DNA of 64,000 nucleotides from an uncultured bacterium (lineage in GTDB: Bacteria; Myxococcota_A; Bradymonadia; UBA7976; VGTA01), in NCBI GenBank assembly GCA_943788935.1, contig CALSSE010000007.1, forward strand, positions 163,871-227,870, given 5' to 3'. Positions within the stretch are counted from its first letter, which is position 1. Each line of letters opens with the position of its first letter. The notes below the pieces were generated by a model. It did no database searches, was not told where the DNA came from, and was given only the letters and a program-made list of their open reading frames with translations. The position numbers were made by a program, and so were the translations under genes. This document shows, piece after piece, positions 15,845 through 24,802 of this stretch.

Positions 15845-17317
15845 GTGTTAATGACTTCTGCAACTTTAGAGTATAAATATCCTGTTGATCCAAGCGTCGC
15901 TTGGGGTAGGGGCGTCGATGAGGTACAGAGAGCTCTGCAGTTGTCTTTAACACGGCTCCTTGAATTGAATCAGTTAGATATTGAGATCCCTGTTCGAGAG
16001 ACCATTAGCCCTGAAGAGTTGTCTGAGGGTCTAAACTTAATGATCCCCGACCAACCCCAAGAGCTGTCTGACATCATAGATCATTTAGAGCAGATCATGG
16101 TGAAAACGCCGACGACCTCTAGTCGACGATTCTTTAATCAGCTCTTCTCCGGTAGAGATCCTGCGGGGTTAGCCGGTGACCTCTTTGCTGCTTTCGGTAA
16201 TCAGTCGATATACACTTATAAAGTAGCTGCTCCTATCGTGTTGATAGAGGAGATCTTGATCCAGAAGATGGGCGCATTAGCAGGTTTCTCAAATGATGGA
16301 GGGAGGTGTGGAGGTATCTTTACTCCTGGAGGGAGTCTCTCAAATCTAGCGGCGATGCTATGCGCTCGTGATCAGCTTAACCCTAAGTGGAGAGATCAGG
16401 GATCGCTTAGAGGCCGAATCTATACCTCTGCTGAATCACATTATTCAGTGAAGAAAGGCGCAGGTATTATCGGTTTAGGTCGAGATCATGTTGTTAGCGT
16501 TCCCGTTAACGAACGCGGACAGCTCGATCCGGAAGCCTTGCAGGCTTATATTGAGCGAGATTTAGCTGAGGGTCATCAGCCAATGATGGTCATCGCTACG
16601 GCAGGGACTACAGTGAGAGGTACCTTTGATCCCTTTGTGGAGATCGCTGACGTCTGTGAACGATATACACTCTGGTTTCATATCGATGGGGCTTTTGGGG
16701 GAACCGCCTTATTGAGTCCTGTATTGGCTGATAATATGAGAGGGTGTGAGAGGTCTGACAGCCTCACTTGGGATGCTCATAAAGCTATGGGAGTCCCTCT
16801 AACGTGTTCGGTCTTACTCACTAAAGACGCTAAAGCATGTGAACGCTCGCTCTCGGAGAGCGCCTCATACCTATTTCAAGCCGATAGTGACCTTTTAAAT
16901 CCGGGAACTCGTTCTCTTCAGTGTGGTCGGCGTAATGACGCTCTCAAGCTCTGGGGCGCTTGGCAGTTTCATGGTGATCAAGGTTGGTCTCGCAGGCTAG
17001 AGCGCCAGCGGAACTTAGCGCTGGCTCTGGCAGAGGAGGTCAACTTGAGGTCAAGATTTAAGCTCTGTGAGCCTCCTCCTTATCTCAATGTGTGCTTTGA
17101 GGTGCTCGCCGAAGAGGGTCAAAACCTGATCGATCATGAAGAGCTCTGTTATCAGCTACAGCTTAGCCAAGAAGCTCTTGTCGGTTATGCGAGCTTTAGT
17201 GGAGCGCAAACCAAAAATGAGACTGTAATCAGAGCAGCGGTCATTAACCCTGAATGTACTCTAGAAGATATCAAGAGGCTACTCGATTCTATCGAGAAGC
17301 TCGCCGCTCAAGTATAG
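15845..17317 (+). CDS. PLP-dependent group II decarboxylase
   Basis: This 490-residue protein belongs to the pyridoxal-phosphate group II decarboxylases (glutamate, cysteine sulfinate, aromatic amino acid and related types). The PLP lysine is Lys313 in WDAHKAMG, Asp281 in HIDGAFGG should pair with the cofactor ring nitrogen, and SAESHYSVKKGAG holds the stacking histidine. TPGGSLSNLAAM binds phosphate. The usual DxHK motif is intact. SRRFFNQLFSG near the start resembles substrate-side sequences of glutamate and cysteine sulfinate decarboxylases. The substrate cannot be fixed from sequence. The start may be GTG at 15845 or ATG at 15851; neither has a strong ribosome site. Confidence 0.85.
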   Translation: MLMTSATLEYKYPVDPSVAWGRGVDEVQRALQLSLTRLLELNQLDIEIPVRETISPEELSEGLNLMIPDQPQELSDIIDHLEQIMVKTPTTSSRRFFNQLFSGRDPAGLAGDLFAAFGNQSIYTYKVAAPIVLIEEILIQKMGALAGFSNDGGRCGGIFTPGGSLSNLAAMLCARDQLNPKWRDQGSLRGRIYTSAESHYSVKKGAGIIGLGRDHVVSVPVNERGQLDPEALQAYIERDLAEGHQPMMVIATAGTTVRGTFDPFVEIADVCERYTLWFHIDGAFGGTALLSPVLADNMRGCERSDSLTWDAHKAMGVPLTCSVLLTKDAKACERSLSESASYLFQADSDLLNPGTRSLQCGRRNDALKLWGAWQFHGDQGWSRRLERQRNLALALAEEVNLRSRFKLCEPPPYLNVCFEVLAEEGQNLIDHEELCYQLQLSQEALVGYASFSGAQTKNETVIRAAVINPECTLEDIKRLLDSIEKLAAQV

Positions 17318-17341
17318 TTCGGTCCTTGACCAGAGAGCTGA

Positions 17342-18181
17342 GTGACCTTGCAGTTCATAGTGGTGGATATTGAGGCGACATGTTGGCCACCCGGTGATGA
17401 GCGTCGTGGTAGGCAGTCTGACATCAGTGAGATTATTGAGATCTATGCCTATGTACTATCAGATGTTGAGGTTAAACCTCCATTTCACATGATTGTTCGC
17501 CCTAATCAGAACCCTCAGCTCAGCTCATTTTGCAAGGAGCTCACCGGGATCTCTCAACTAGACATCGATCGAGCACAGTCAAGTGAGAGCTTTATAGTGA
17601 GGTGGGAAGAGTGGCTTCAATCGGTGAGGGCGGCTAGCCCTAAAACGGAGCTAGAGATCGCGAGTTGGGGAACGTTTGATCAGGTGTTGTTAAAGCGGGC
17701 TTGGGGCCAATATAGACCCACCTCTCCTCCATGGGCTCATTTGGATATTAAGTTCCTCTTTGAGAGCTTTTGTAGAGCCCATCGAGGAGAGGATACGGAC
17801 TGGTTTCAGGGTTGCTCATTAGAGCGGATATCGGGTTTGTCGTTGAGAGAAGCGATGAAGGCTATTCAGAGTGAGTTTACTGGTCGAGTTCATAGCGCAC
17901 GCTCGGACACGATTGCCGCAGGAGAGTGCTTAAGATTTATTATGGAGGAGAGTCAAGTGACACCGAGAGAGGGTTCACTGTTATCTTTGATCGATCGAGA
18001 GAGGCGTAGAGGTGAGTCACTCGGCATCGATCGCCCAGCGTATTGGGGTGAGTCTGCGCGGGTATTTGCGCCTAATAAACAAGAGTTTCAGAGGATCGCC
18101 GCCCAGCTCATCAAGCGCCGTTTTATTCAACAGGAGAGCGAGACTGGAGCTCTTAGGCGAAGGAGAGCTCACTCGGAATGA
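17342..18181 (+). CDS. DEDDh 3'-5' exonuclease
   Basis: This 279-residue protein has the RNase T/DNA polymerase III epsilon exonuclease fold (residues ~1-200). The catalytic acids are visible: Asp9 and Glu11 in VVDIEATCW, Asp113 in WGTFDQVLL, and His184 with Asp189 in HSARSD. It therefore belongs to the DEDDh group and resembles the ERI1/KapD-like branch. It likely trims RNA or DNA 3' ends in the cytoplasm. The start is GTG at 17342. The ~80-residue C-terminal tail is unassigned and basic. Its end overlaps the convergent acyltransferase gene by 13 bases. Confidence 0.85.
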   Translation: MTLQFIVVDIEATCWPPGDERRGRQSDISEIIEIYAYVLSDVEVKPPFHMIVRPNQNPQLSSFCKELTGISQLDIDRAQSSESFIVRWEEWLQSVRAASPKTELEIASWGTFDQVLLKRAWGQYRPTSPPWAHLDIKFLFESFCRAHRGEDTDWFQGCSLERISGLSLREAMKAIQSEFTGRVHSARSDTIAAGECLRFIMEESQVTPREGSLLSLIDRERRRGESLGIDRPAYWGESARVFAPNKQEFQRIAAQLIKRRFIQQESETGALRRRRAHSE

Positions 18182-19038
18182 GCCTGAGCGCGTGCCTCAT
18201 CTCCTAGCTCTTGTATAAGTTGATGAACTTGAGAGGCGATTTCAGCCGCGTCCCCACTGAACTGACTCGGTGATGTAGGTTCACCCCAAAAAAACTCAAT
18301 CGGGTCCGTCTTAGCGGCGTCTGATCCCCTCAGGCTCCACTCTCTCTTCACATCACCGCTGAGGCCGCTGATAAATAGAGGGAGGATCACCAAATCTTCT
18401 CGAGATTCCTCAAGAAGCACACCGACACCTCTCTTAGGTGGCAGGAGGGTGAAAGGGTCATCACTTTTGGATCTTTTTCCTTCGGGGTGAAAGCCAAAGC
18501 ACACCCCATCGAGATTCATCAGAGATTTCATCTCGGCAGTGGTCACTTGGTTGAGCTGTTCACGGCGATTATCACGGAATACAGGAGGCCACATACACCC
18601 ACCTGAAGCGATCAAATTGAGGATCACTCCTAACGGGCGATCATAGAAAAAGGGAGCCCTCACTGGGAAGACACTAGGCGCGCCGAGTCGATATTTAGTG
18701 AGATATCGAAGGGCGGTGATCCCAACATACATATCAAAGAACGTACGATGATTGCTCACGACCAAGAGGGGGGCTTGGCGGCTGATCTGTTGCAGGCGGT
18801 CAGAGTGATGATGTCGCCAACGGTGTCCGGTGACTCGTTTAAGAACAGGACAGGTGAATAGTCTCCCCCACCAGACACTGAACCAGCGAAGTAAGCCGGG
18901 GTGGTTGATTCGTCTCCCGATCGATATGGCGATTCTTTCTGTGAGGCTGAGTAGTTCACGAGGATATATATCGCTCAATGGGACTGAGGTCTCATTTGTC
19001 TCTCTGAGTGAGCCGCTCTGTTCATTCTCCACTTTCAT
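18169..19038 (-). CDS. PlsC-type acyltransferase
   Basis: The protein (~290 residues) has the acyltransferase motifs NHRTFFD (NHx4D, block I) and FHPEGKRS (block III). It would transfer an acyl chain to lysophosphatidate or a related acceptor at the inner membrane. The N-terminal start is uncertain: ATG at 19038 and GTG at 19032 are close together, the GTG having a GGAGA site 6 bases away, and an in-frame TTG/ATG lies further upstream (19083, 19071). It directly follows a second acyltransferase gene on the same strand, so the two are probably co-transcribed. The motifs are intact. The exact acceptor is not predictable. Confidence 0.85.
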   Translation of the reverse strand: MKVENEQSGSLRETNETSVPLSDIYPRELLSLTERIAISIGRRINHPGLLRWFSVWWGRLFTCPVLKRVTGHRWRHHHSDRLQQISRQAPLLVVSNHRTFFDMYVGITALRYLTKYRLGAPSVFPVRAPFFYDRPLGVILNLIASGGCMWPPVFRDNRREQLNQVTTAEMKSLMNLDGVCFGFHPEGKRSKSDDPFTLLPPKRGVGVLLEESREDLVILPLFISGLSGDVKREWSLRGSDAAKTDPIEFFWGEPTSPSQFSGDAAEIASQVHQLIQELGDEARAQAHSE

Positions 19039-19089
19039 TCTCCACGTTTGTGTTCCATGTTTGTGCTCCATATGTATACACAAGAATGT

Positions 19090-20433
19090 TCAGTCTGCGT
19101 TTTGTTGATGCTCAGTCTGTGTAGTCTCTGTATAAAAGAGCCTCTCTATATCAGCAGGTATATATCGGTTTACGGCCTGGTGAATCTCATCCCTTAGGGC
19201 CCGACGCTCAGCCCGTAATTCTATAATCGTCCGACGCGCTGTGATACATTTACTCCATACCCATAAGGTCTTCAAGAGCGCTCGTCCCCGTTCAGCGAGC
19301 TTCAAACACGCGAAGCCACTCAAGGCTAAGAGGGGGGGGACTAGCGCTGACCATAGACCCCATCCTGCATACCACACTAGGAGCCCTATCGCTAGATAGA
19401 GACCGTTGAGGAGTAGAAACCCTGCGATAAACTTGGTAGTAGCGATCACGTCTTTACGGGGGGCGATGACACGACTGCCATGGCCTAGTATGTACGCGAT
19501 CGGGAAATGAAGCGGAGAGCCGAGGAGCGCCAAGGGGAGCCAAATGAGAGAGAGCGTGAGGTGGCGAAGAGATCTAAAAAACAACTTAGAGGCCTTTAGG
19601 TTTACGCTCATGTCCCTGTCTCTGAGCCCTAGCAGGAAGAGATGATCTTGATACGCTTGTACATGAGTGGCGAGCTGAACGACCTCCGGATGATGCTTAA
19701 TCGTAGGATAATGAGTCGTGAATCTTCGAGCGAGCTCTACTCGCTCCTCGATAGTGATTTTAGATGGCTGATAGAGTCGTCTCACTGTATCTAAGAGCGT
19801 AATCTCGGCCCAACTCTCAGCGTTGATGGTAAGCGCTCGTAGATGCCGCTCCATGAGATCGGTTAAGGAGCGAGCGTTGTGTTCTTCGTTGTTGATGATT
19901 GAGATCGGTTCTCCAAATTGTATAAGAACCGAGCTCCTGAATCGATCGCGGGTGAGATAAGTGAGCCCACAAGGGATGAGCTTTATTTCGACCCCCTGAC
20001 GCTTCATTTCTAGCGCGATCCTAGCAGCGCCAGTTTTTAATTCTGCTAAATGGGCTTGGTTATGGGAGATCCCCTCAGGGAAAATCCCCATCGCACCACC
20101 TCTCCTTAAAAGCTGATAGAGAGCCTCAAAAGCGCTCTCATTTTTGAGTTCACCTTGAGCTTGGTCCTGCCTCCTCTTTATAGGGACCGCCCCCATATTC
20201 GCGAGTAGAATGTTGAGGAGTGGCTTACTGAATAAGCTATCTTTAGCCATAAAATGGAGTTTTCTCTCTCCAAAGGCAGTAATCAAGGCAGGGTCAAGTA
20301 GAGAGTTGGGGTGGTTCCCAAAGAAAATAGTTGCTCCTTCTCGAGGAATATTTTCAAGACCGACAACTTCGATGTGTCGGTAAAAAATATGGGCGCTGAG
20401 CCGAACTAACTCTCTGATGAGATGGTAGATCAA
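19090..20433 (-). CDS. Membrane glycerolipid acyltransferase (GPAT/PlsC-like)
   Basis: This 447-residue protein has block I FFGNHPNSLLD (NHx4D), a VPIKRR segment and block III FPEGISHNQ, followed by LKTGAARIALEM. After the ~220-residue catalytic domain come two or more membrane segments (ALLGSPLHFPIAYILG, AGFLLLNGLYLAIGLLVW, LVPPLLALSGFACL). This layout resembles acyltransferases of the SCT1/GPT2-like kind, which acylate glycerol-3-phosphate or dihydroxyacetone phosphate. The start is TTG at 20433, supported by TAGGAGT five bases upstream. A C8 run (19332-19339) lies in the membrane part. The exact acceptor is an inference. Confidence 0.88.
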   Translation of the reverse strand: MIYHLIRELVRLSAHIFYRHIEVVGLENIPREGATIFFGNHPNSLLDPALITAFGERKLHFMAKDSLFSKPLLNILLANMGAVPIKRRQDQAQGELKNESAFEALYQLLRRGGAMGIFPEGISHNQAHLAELKTGAARIALEMKRQGVEIKLIPCGLTYLTRDRFRSSVLIQFGEPISIINNEEHNARSLTDLMERHLRALTINAESWAEITLLDTVRRLYQPSKITIEERVELARRFTTHYPTIKHHPEVVQLATHVQAYQDHLFLLGLRDRDMSVNLKASKLFFRSLRHLTLSLIWLPLALLGSPLHFPIAYILGHGSRVIAPRKDVIATTKFIAGFLLLNGLYLAIGLLVWYAGWGLWSALVPPLLALSGFACLKLAERGRALLKTLWVWSKCITARRTIIELRAERRALRDEIHQAVNRYIPADIERLFYTETTQTEHQQNAD

Positions 20434-20525
20434 GGGGACTCCTAAACAAGGTCGCTTAGATTCAACTTAGATCGTTGTAACCATGCCTCTTTTCCTTGCA
20501 TCGGTAAAGATCAAACTGTGTACTG

Positions 20526-20548
20526 TATCTCTTTCCTTAAAAGAGATA
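20526..20548. promoter_or_regulatory. Inverted repeat in a divergent promoter region
   Basis: Perfect 9-bp arms TATCTCTTT and AAAGAGATA are separated by CCTTA. The element lies between the acyltransferase gene (minus) and the first metzincin gene (plus). It sits just upstream of a perfect TATAAT (20568-20573) that lacks a good -35, so it could be an activator or repressor site. Confidence 0.4.
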
Positions 20549-20567
20549 TAGACATCACACATTACCT

Positions 20568-20573
20568 TATAAT
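20568..20573 (+). promoter_or_regulatory. Consensus -10 box for the first metzincin gene
   Basis: A perfect TATAAT lies 38 bases before the ATG at 20612. No good -35 is found at 16-18 bases; the nearest inverted repeat covers that position, which would suit activator-dependent transcription. An AAAGGAG ribosome site follows downstream. Confidence 0.45.
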
Positions 20574-20611
20574 GAAGAGTATACGTTACTTTATACAAAG
20601 GAGACCTCGAG

Positions 20612-23600
20612 ATGAATATTGAGAGCCTTAGACGAGGCCGACCTCTGTGGATTCGCTCCATTCCTGCTATCGCTTCACTGACACTCTTAATCATCGTCCC
20701 CCTTTGGGGCTGTACTGATGAAGTAGCTGATATTGATAGAGTGCAGCCGCATTACCTCAAAAAAACCAACCTAGAGGGGGCTTGGTATGCTCGGCAGACT
20801 GTTGTTGACCATCCTAGCCACATCTCATTTGCTTTCAGTGGCTTAGAGGGTCCATTGGAGAAAATAGAATGGGAGGTGCGTGAGAATCAGTTGATCGCTA
20901 GGAGAGCTTACGAGCCAGTGCCGGGCTTAAATAGTCAAGCGAGCGTCCCCGGTGGAGAGCTCCGAGGGAATCCAATTGCAGTGTATCCGATCACTGGGCA
21001 CTTTGACATTATCCGCAACTTTAACCGAAGCACCGGTCAGCAGAGTAATGTTATTCAAGAAGATCAGAGCCTTAAGCCTTGGCATGAGCGAGAGTATATG
21101 CGGGTTGATTGGTCGCAGAACTCTCTAGTCGGTACTCTAAAGCTCTTCGAGATTCAGGTCTCTCCCCGCTCCTACCTTCAGCCCGAAGAGGTAGACCGTT
21201 GGTTTAGAGAGGATGAGGCGGATAATCCTAATCATTTACAGGTGACCCCCAATTATATCGCGGTGACCACAACAGCGACCCTAAACGATAGCGGCTATGG
21301 CTGCCTTCTCAATTATGTGAGCCCTACTCTAGGTGGTATACAGTGTCCTTCGGCGGAGGCTCTTTTACGCTCTGCTTTCATGAAGATAAACCCTGAAGAG
21401 GAACGTCAATTTCAAGCGAAGAGCTACTTAGATCGTGAGCTTCTTGAGGATGACTCCGGGAATACCTTAAGGTACACCGAGGTGAGCGTAGGTCCTGACC
21501 GAGCGTCCACAGCAGAGGTCGCTTGTACTCCGGAGCTCTTAGAAGCCCTCGAAGGAGAGGTCGAAGCCGATGACTGCCAAGAGCTTAAGTGGGATCATTT
21601 TGGACGTTTTGGATATTTTCGAACGGAGCGTCGTCGTTATGATCGTCGAGTAGGAACTAATCATGATGATAATCGAATCTACTTGGCTAATCATCATCAA
21701 ATTTGGGAACAAACCGAAGACTCTGATGGTGAGATGATCCCTATGGAGAGGAGGTCATTGAGGCCTGTGATCTATTATCTTAATGCTCACTTCCCTGAAG
21801 ACCTCCAGCAGAGCGCGGTGAAAATCATGGAGGATTGGGATCGATCATTCATGGGAGCGGCGGTCAACGCAACTCGTCGATCAGAAGAGCAGCTGCGCGT
21901 CGAGTTGGCAGAGCGGGCGACCCTTAGAGGAGAGCGTGCGGTCTACTTAAGAGGCGCAGACGGAGAACGAATAGGTGCAGACTCTCTGTTTCAAATTCGG
22001 GTCAATAATTGCTCCTATGAGGGCATTGACCTCTATTTGAGTGATTATCCAGATTTAAGAGAGGTATTGAGTGACCTCCCCTCGGCAGGAGATACCGATC
22101 AAATGCAATCAGGTGAGCTTGAAAGAGCCTGTTCTCTGCTCACTTACCACTCCCAAAGACAAAACTCTGAAGATCCCTTTTTGTGGCAGCAGATGGGTGA
22201 TCCACGCTTCTCATTCTTATGGTGGATTGTCGAAGACCAGCCGAATGGACCACTCGGTTATGGGCCCTCCTCCGCAGACCCCGAGAGCGGTCGGATCATG
22301 AGCGGGAACGCCTATATTTATGGGGGAGCGGTCGATCGGTATGCGCGAAGCGCGACAGACCTCGTTCGTGCGATGAATGGTGACCTGTGCGAAGAGTTTG
22401 GTCTCGAATCAGGGGATATTTCATGCGCCATACGAGGTGAAGACTTTAAACAGTGGATCACTGAGGGAGCGTTCTCAACCACCCAAGCGAAGCCGATCAG
22501 TGAGGCCTTTAAAGACTCACTCTCTCAGCGGCTTGGGTTACACTTAGGAGACTCTATCGGCGGCGATCAACCTGCGGATGCGGTAGAAGCGATGAGACAC
22601 CTCAAGCGGAGATTCAATCGCCCTCATTCCCATGATCGCCTTATGGATTATGCGGAGCGAGGTGGAGAGAGCGCTGAAGTGTGGATTGAACATCTAAAGA
22701 GAGACCCCATGATGCGAGCGAGGTTGCTGACACCAGAGATGATTCAACTCGTGAATCCGCTCTTTGGACTCGACCCACAAGAAGAGCCCAGTGAAGAGGT
22801 CATTGATTATGGGCTCAAGATGATGCTCGACCCCCAAAAGACCTTAAAGAACAGAGATCAAAATAGGCATTATCTAGCGGCTCATAACGTCCTCTTGGGT
22901 GAAGAGATGGATCCTTCCATTATTGGGCAGGCTCTAGAGCTAAAAGATAGGCCGCTAGAAGAGATCTACCGTGAGTTGAGAGAAGAGATCTTTGAAGCGG
23001 TCGCCTTACATGAAATCGGTCACACTGTGGGCTTAAGGCATAACTTTGAGGCCTCTTTTGATGCTCTCAACTATCAAGATGAGTTTTGGGAGATTCGCCG
23101 ATCAAGCGCTCCCGAAGATTGGGATGAGGAGAGACTCCCTGAGTATCGATATGCCTCTATTATGGATTATGGAGCTCGGTTTAATAGTGATACCAAAGGG
23201 CTCGGTCGATACGATGATGCAGCGATCAATTATGTCTATGCCGGTTACGCGCAAGTGTTTGATGATGGCATCGATGTACCGAGCTCTCTCTCCACTTTGT
23301 TGAAGGTTAAAGACTATAGTAAGATCCCTGACATGCTCGGTGGAGAAGAGGCGATCAAACAGCGAGAATACCGCCCTGTAGAGAGCTTAATGGAGGAGAG
23401 GCTAGAGAGCATCCTCACCAACACACGGCTTATCTTGGAGGACCGAGATCAATCAACACAAAATTACAAGGTAGATCGCACCGTTCCTTACGCTTTCTGT
23501 AGTGACGAGTACCGAGGCGACCTTCGCTGTCGCACCTGGGATGAGGGCGCTAATCATGTAGAGTCCGTCAAGAGCGCCTTCAATCGCTTTTGGACTTACT

Positions 23601-24802
23601 ACTTCTTCGATAATTATCGGCGCGGTCGAGGTGAAATCGCCTTTCAGAATGGTTTCTTTGGACGAATCTCTCGAGTAATGGAGTACCTCGTTTATCCATG
23701 GCAACATTATGTGTTCTATGATCAATACGACCTCGACGTGCGAGATGATCTCCTCAGCGCTTCAATGATGGGATTAAATTTCCTCAATGAGGTGCTCGCC
23801 GCTCCAACGCCTGGTTACTATTGCCGATACTTAGCTGAGAACTTTTATGTTCCTCGCGGTTACTTAGCTCGTCCGAGTGATGAGCTCTGTGACCTCTATA
23901 TTCCCCAAGGTGTGGGACGCAGTATGTATCTACAGTTCAGTAATGACTATCTCTATAAGATTAATAGCTTTGGTGCTTACTATGACAAGCTATTCTTAAT
24001 GCAGACATTGGTGATGAACTTCACGAGCTTCTTTAAGGTCGTTGATGGGTCAGATCGGCGACGATTCAATATTAATTTCTATCGAGGCTTCAAGCGTGAA
24101 ATCGTCAACCTTGTCCGCAATCTTATCTTCTCGGCTCTCCCCGCCTATTACAGAAGTGGAGCCTCTAATGTGCCGGAGATGAGCACTTATCGCGCTTCTA
24201 ATTTCCATTATAGGCTCGATGATGAGGGAACGCCGAGACCGGTCCCCATGATTGATACCAGCGAAGCGCTAAAGCCGCTCATCGGACCTGATGCCCTCCC
24301 CGAGAGCCTAGAGGAGATCAGAGAGGGAGCGCCGCGTATCTTCGCGCCGGTCCCTTATAATATGATGAGACAAGGGACCATGTTGGCTTCGATCTTTAAC
24401 TCTTCTACCGATGATGAAGAGACAGACATGATCGATTATCTCACCATCGAAGAGGTGGGCTCAAGTGATGAGCGTACCTATGATGATGAGATCGAGGTGA
24501 TCCGCTTTACTGATCCTTACACGGGGACGATCTATGCTGCTGCGCAAACCTATGATGGGTTTTCTATCGGCGTAGAGATCTTGAGAGAAGCGAAGGCTTA
24601 TCATGAAGGCCCTTGGCAGAGAGCGTATGACCAAAGAGAAGAGTTCCCGGGAGAGTCTGCTTATGAAGAGCAGTTCGCTAATCGGGAGTTCATTTTGCAG
24701 CAATACATTGAGTTGATGAATGACTTGCGTGAGATGAGGATGTTTGTCGACATGAGTCGCAGCCAGACAAACTTCAGCGCTCAAGGGGAGGTTACTCCAT
24801 GA
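20612..24802 (+). CDS. Giant metzincin-type zinc protease, lipoprotein
   Basis: This 1396-residue protein has a signal sequence with lipobox VPLWGC (Cys34), so it is predicted to be lipid-anchored outside the cytoplasm. The zinc site is HEIGHTVGLRH at residues 800-810, the full HExxHxxGxxH metzincin signature. The Met-turn is SIMDYG about 55 residues later. Both elements match the EcxA/DUF4953-type zinc-dependent metalloproteases. The ~800 residues before the active site are beta-rich and unassigned. The C-terminal ~500 residues are rich in Tyr and Phe. The ribosome site is AAAGGAG. The next gene is a paralogue overlapping by ATGA, so the two proteases are probably made together. The substrate is unknown. 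Confidence 0.88.
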   Translation: MNIESLRRGRPLWIRSIPAIASLTLLIIVPLWGCTDEVADIDRVQPHYLKKTNLEGAWYARQTVVDHPSHISFAFSGLEGPLEKIEWEVRENQLIARRAYEPVPGLNSQASVPGGELRGNPIAVYPITGHFDIIRNFNRSTGQQSNVIQEDQSLKPWHEREYMRVDWSQNSLVGTLKLFEIQVSPRSYLQPEEVDRWFREDEADNPNHLQVTPNYIAVTTTATLNDSGYGCLLNYVSPTLGGIQCPSAEALLRSAFMKINPEEERQFQAKSYLDRELLEDDSGNTLRYTEVSVGPDRASTAEVACTPELLEALEGEVEADDCQELKWDHFGRFGYFRTERRRYDRRVGTNHDDNRIYLANHHQIWEQTEDSDGEMIPMERRSLRPVIYYLNAHFPEDLQQSAVKIMEDWDRSFMGAAVNATRRSEEQLRVELAERATLRGERAVYLRGADGERIGADSLFQIRVNNCSYEGIDLYLSDYPDLREVLSDLPSAGDTDQMQSGELERACSLLTYHSQRQNSEDPFLWQQMGDPRFSFLWWIVEDQPNGPLGYGPSSADPESGRIMSGNAYIYGGAVDRYARSATDLVRAMNGDLCEEFGLESGDISCAIRGEDFKQWITEGAFSTTQAKPISEAFKDSLSQRLGLHLGDSIGGDQPADAVEAMRHLKRRFNRPHSHDRLMDYAERGGESAEVWIEHLKRDPMMRARLLTPEMIQLVNPLFGLDPQEEPSEEVIDYGLKMMLDPQKTLKNRDQNRHYLAAHNVLLGEEMDPSIIGQALELKDRPLEEIYRELREEIFEAVALHEIGHTVGLRHNFEASFDALNYQDEFWEIRRSSAPEDWDEERLPEYRYASIMDYGARFNSDTKGLGRYDDAAINYVYAGYAQVFDDGIDVPSSLSTLLKVKDYSKIPDMLGGEEAIKQREYRPVESLMEERLESILTNTRLILEDRDQSTQNYKVDRTVPYAFCSDEYRGDLRCRTWDEGANHVESVKSAFNRFWTYYFFDNYRRGRGEIAFQNGFFGRISRVMEYLVYPWQHYVFYDQYDLDVRDDLLSASMMGLNFLNEVLAAPTPGYYCRYLAENFYVPRGYLARPSDELCDLYIPQGVGRSMYLQFSNDYLYKINSFGAYYDKLFLMQTLVMNFTSFFKVVDGSDRRRFNINFYRGFKREIVNLVRNLIFSALPAYYRSGASNVPEMSTYRASNFHYRLDDEGTPRPVPMIDTSEALKPLIGPDALPESLEEIREGAPRIFAPVPYNMMRQGTMLASIFNSSTDDEETDMIDYLTIEEVGSSDERTYDDEIEVIRFTDPYTGTIYAAAQTYDGFSIGVEILREAKAYHEGPWQRAYDQREEFPGESAYEEQFANREFILQQYIELMNDLREMRMFVDMSRSQTNFSAQGEVTP

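Noticed and set aside
20467..20694. Minus-strand 75-codon frame at the first metzincin start
   Set aside because: It crosses the promoter region and the start of a well-supported gene on the other strand and has no ribosome site.
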